Shown piece by piece: positions 62,381-64,000 of a stretch of 64,000 nt of DNA. The stretch's first letter is position 1. Each line of letters opens with the position of its first letter. The DNA is from Protonemura montana (lineage: Eukaryota > Arthropoda > Insecta > Plecoptera > Nemouridae), in NCBI GenBank assembly GCA_947568835.1, contig OX387602.1, positions 15,179,021 to 15,243,020 on the forward strand, read 5' to 3'. The notes beneath the pieces were generated by a model. That model did no database searches. It was not told where the DNA came from and saw only the letters and a program-made list of their open reading frames with translations. The translations under genes and the position numbers were made by a program.

Positions 62381-64000
62381 ATGGTGGTGCGAGGAGCCAG
62401 TGGCGCGTGCGCGGGCTGCCGTCGTCGCCGAACGATGATCGACGTGCTCCTGGTGTTCGGCGTCGTCGTCGCAGTGGCGCCCGCTGTAGTCGTCGCCAGC
62501 GCCGAGCAGAGATTCGCGCGACAACCGGAAGACCAGACGACCATCGTCGGCAACAGGGTCACGTTACCATGTCGCGTCATCAACAAGACGGGTGTCTTGC
62601 AGTGGACGAAAGATGACTTCGGTCTGGGAACGTATAGAAACTTATCTGGTTTCGAGCGCTACTCAATGATTGGCAGTGATGAAGAAGGTTAGTTAAATCA
62701 CTTTTATCTCAATCAATAAAGCTGAGAAGAGAACATTAATTTGATCTGTCCATCTGGCTGTCTTCGATTTCTTGTCCCCTAGCTGCGCTATATAGCCAGT
62801 CGAGTCCAATCCTCTCATGTCCCCCACTTCTTTATATCCGCGCCTCTTCCCTTTCCTTTCACCCGTCATTCTCCCAGGGAACTTGCTAAGAAGAAAAGAA
62901 AATCTGCTCGAAAGATAAAAATCTACGATTCGATGCTTTATATACCTTGAAATGGCAATGTTTCCCAGTTTGGCTCTCCATTAAACCTGTATGCCGCTCG
63001 CTGCCGCTGGAGAGCTCAGCCTATCGACGGCATAAAAACTAACGCAAGTACTGCTGGTTCGAGCCCCGGCGATGCCGACCGATTCCCATTACAGCAAATT
63101 GATATTTCATGTTCAAAATGTCAAGCCCAGTTTCTAGAAACAAATTTCATCATTTATTAGCAAAATAGCAAATAAAAGCAACACCGTTTAACCCGTTGGT
63201 ATTGATGGAAATAATGGCCTCTTCCTGGCCAGCCGTGTTCACTATAAATCGGTGGCTGAGCGATGGAGCTCGCGCCACCGGGAGGGCCTGGGGAGGGGGT
63301 GAAATATGTTCGCCGGTCAGTTAGCGCTGTTCCCGTCACGTGATTTCACGCACTGACACATTAAAACGGCTCTCGGAACGCGCCGCTGCCGATGCCGCCG
63401 CTGCTGACCGCGCTAAACGCCCCACTATAGTGCCCTATGGATGCCTTCCTCCATTGATTCAGCGTGCGGTTGCCACTTAATTAACGCCATTGTTTTTTGT
63501 TCCTTCAAAACAAATTCCAGTTTCAATTAGATCAATGATACTCTGTTCCGGCCGAGTTATGCCAATATCAATTTATCCCCTGCACGCATTCGGCGACGTT
63601 GCATGGCTTTTGCAATCAATGATTAAATTTCATGTGACGTCAGCATTAAAATAGCACCACGCTGGCTTCGGGCCCTGTGGGGTACACGGGATGCGGCCGG
63701 TTGCGTCCGAAATCACCTCACGCCCGCCGCTCGCTGCCCGCCGCCGCGGGGCGGTTTTCCGGCTGATTGAAGGGTTTCACCAAATTATCTTCTGTCCTAG
63801 GGGACTTTTCGCTCGAGATGTACCCGGTGATGCTGGACGACGACGCCAGGTACCAGTGCCAAGTGGGGCCGGGATCGCACGGGGAGCCTGGCATTCGGTC
63901 CAAGTTCGCGCATCTCACAGTGCTAGTGCCACCGGAACCGCCCCGGATCATCCAGGGAGACTACCTCATCACCACCGAAGACCGCGAGATCGAGCTCGAG
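62381..64000 (+). CDS. kirre: Kirre/Dumbfounded-type Ig-superfamily adhesion protein, first two coding exons (partial)
   Basis: Homophilic/heterophilic cell-surface receptor of the irre cell recognition (nephrin/Neph1-related) module; in flies it marks muscle founder cells and acts in eye and nephrocyte adhesion. Exon A is 62378-62687 (acceptor GATTGCAG, donor GAAG/GTTAGT), exon B 63801 to beyond 64,000 (acceptor CTGTCCTAG); the phases join as E-E-G-D-F. The first ATG is 62,381; an in-frame ATG at 62,435 gives a cleaner signal peptide (MIDVLLVFGVVVAVAPAVVV, cut after ASA). From that start, Ig domain 1 has Cys46 (TLPCRV), Trp57 (LQWTKDDFGLG) and Cys104 (RYQCQVG), then the linker TVLVPPEPPRIIQGDYLITT into Ig domain 2. 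GDFSL and TQGDYLxTTEDREIELE-type residues favour Kirre over its paralogue Roughest. Remaining Ig domains, membrane span and tail lie outside the window. Confidence 0.9.
62688..63800 (+). other. kirre: kirre intron between the first two coding exons
   Basis: 1,113 bp bounded by GTTAGT and a CTGTCCTAG acceptor. It holds no supported exon. A perfect B-box-like GGTTCGAGCCCC at 63,057-63,068 stands without a convincing A box. The last 150 bp are CpG-rich. Confidence 0.75.

Noticed and set aside
63013-63075. tRNA-like sequence with a perfect B box GGTTCGAGCCCC
   Set aside because: The A-box candidate is poor, no cloverleaf stems form, and the ends do not pair.
1-64000. CRISPR arrays, rRNA genes, telomeric TTAGG arrays, phage or plasmid signatures, known microRNAs
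   Set aside because: Looked for by eye on both strands and not seen. A covariance-model search (Infernal with Rfam) and tRNAscan would be decisive for small RNAs.

Overview
The window is nuclear DNA from an arthropod, most likely an insect. All three recognisable genes are split by GT-AG introns. Their products match insect versions of animal families: EHBP1, Seipin, and the immunoglobulin-superfamily adhesion protein Kirre (Dumbfounded). There are no bacterial-type operons, rRNA genes, CRISPR arrays or intact tRNA genes. The species cannot be fixed from sequence alone.

Layout. (1) 1-10,665 is AT-rich, gene-poor and littered with transposon debris. It holds a 1,154-bp pogo-like DNA transposon with perfect 25-bp inverted termini and a leftover transposase tail, a decayed non-LTR reverse transcriptase, a tRNA-derived SINE head, and several diverged repeat pairs. 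(2) 10,666-18,727 on the minus strand is a complete Ehbp1 gene. I rebuilt 22 coding exons whose phases all agree, giving 950 residues with an N-terminal C2 domain, a calponin-homology domain, a bMERB domain and a C-terminal prenylation box. (3) 18,728-19,354 is a short head-to-head intergenic region. (4) 19,355-21,187 on the plus strand is a complete five-exon Seipin gene of 337 residues. (5) 21.6-30 kb is noncoding, and the base composition becomes rich in CpG and simple repeats. (6) At about 30.3-30.9 kb a GC-rich stretch ends in a consensus splice donor; I infer it is the promoter and 5'UTR exon of kirre. (7) 30,920-62,377 would then be a roughly 31-kb first intron with no supportable coding sequence, but with homeodomain-type motif clusters, dispersed GACGCC hexamer arrays, microsatellites and SINE fragments. 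(8) 62,381 to the window end carries the first two coding exons of kirre (signal peptide and first immunoglobulin domain); the gene runs off the right edge.

How the genes relate. Ehbp1 and Seipin are divergent neighbours that may share a promoter. Seipin builds lipid droplets at the ER, and EHBP1 is a Rab8/Rab10 effector reported to act in membrane traffic and lipophagy, so co-regulation is plausible but unproven. kirre is a developmental gene (myoblast founder cells, eye and nephrocyte adhesion), and its long first intron has the look of a regulatory landscape. I found no clearly new multi-gene system. The strongest leads are an unidentified open frame between Ehbp1 and Seipin, the Ehbp1 donor at which intron retention would remove the prenylation box, and the repeated motifs in the kirre intron.
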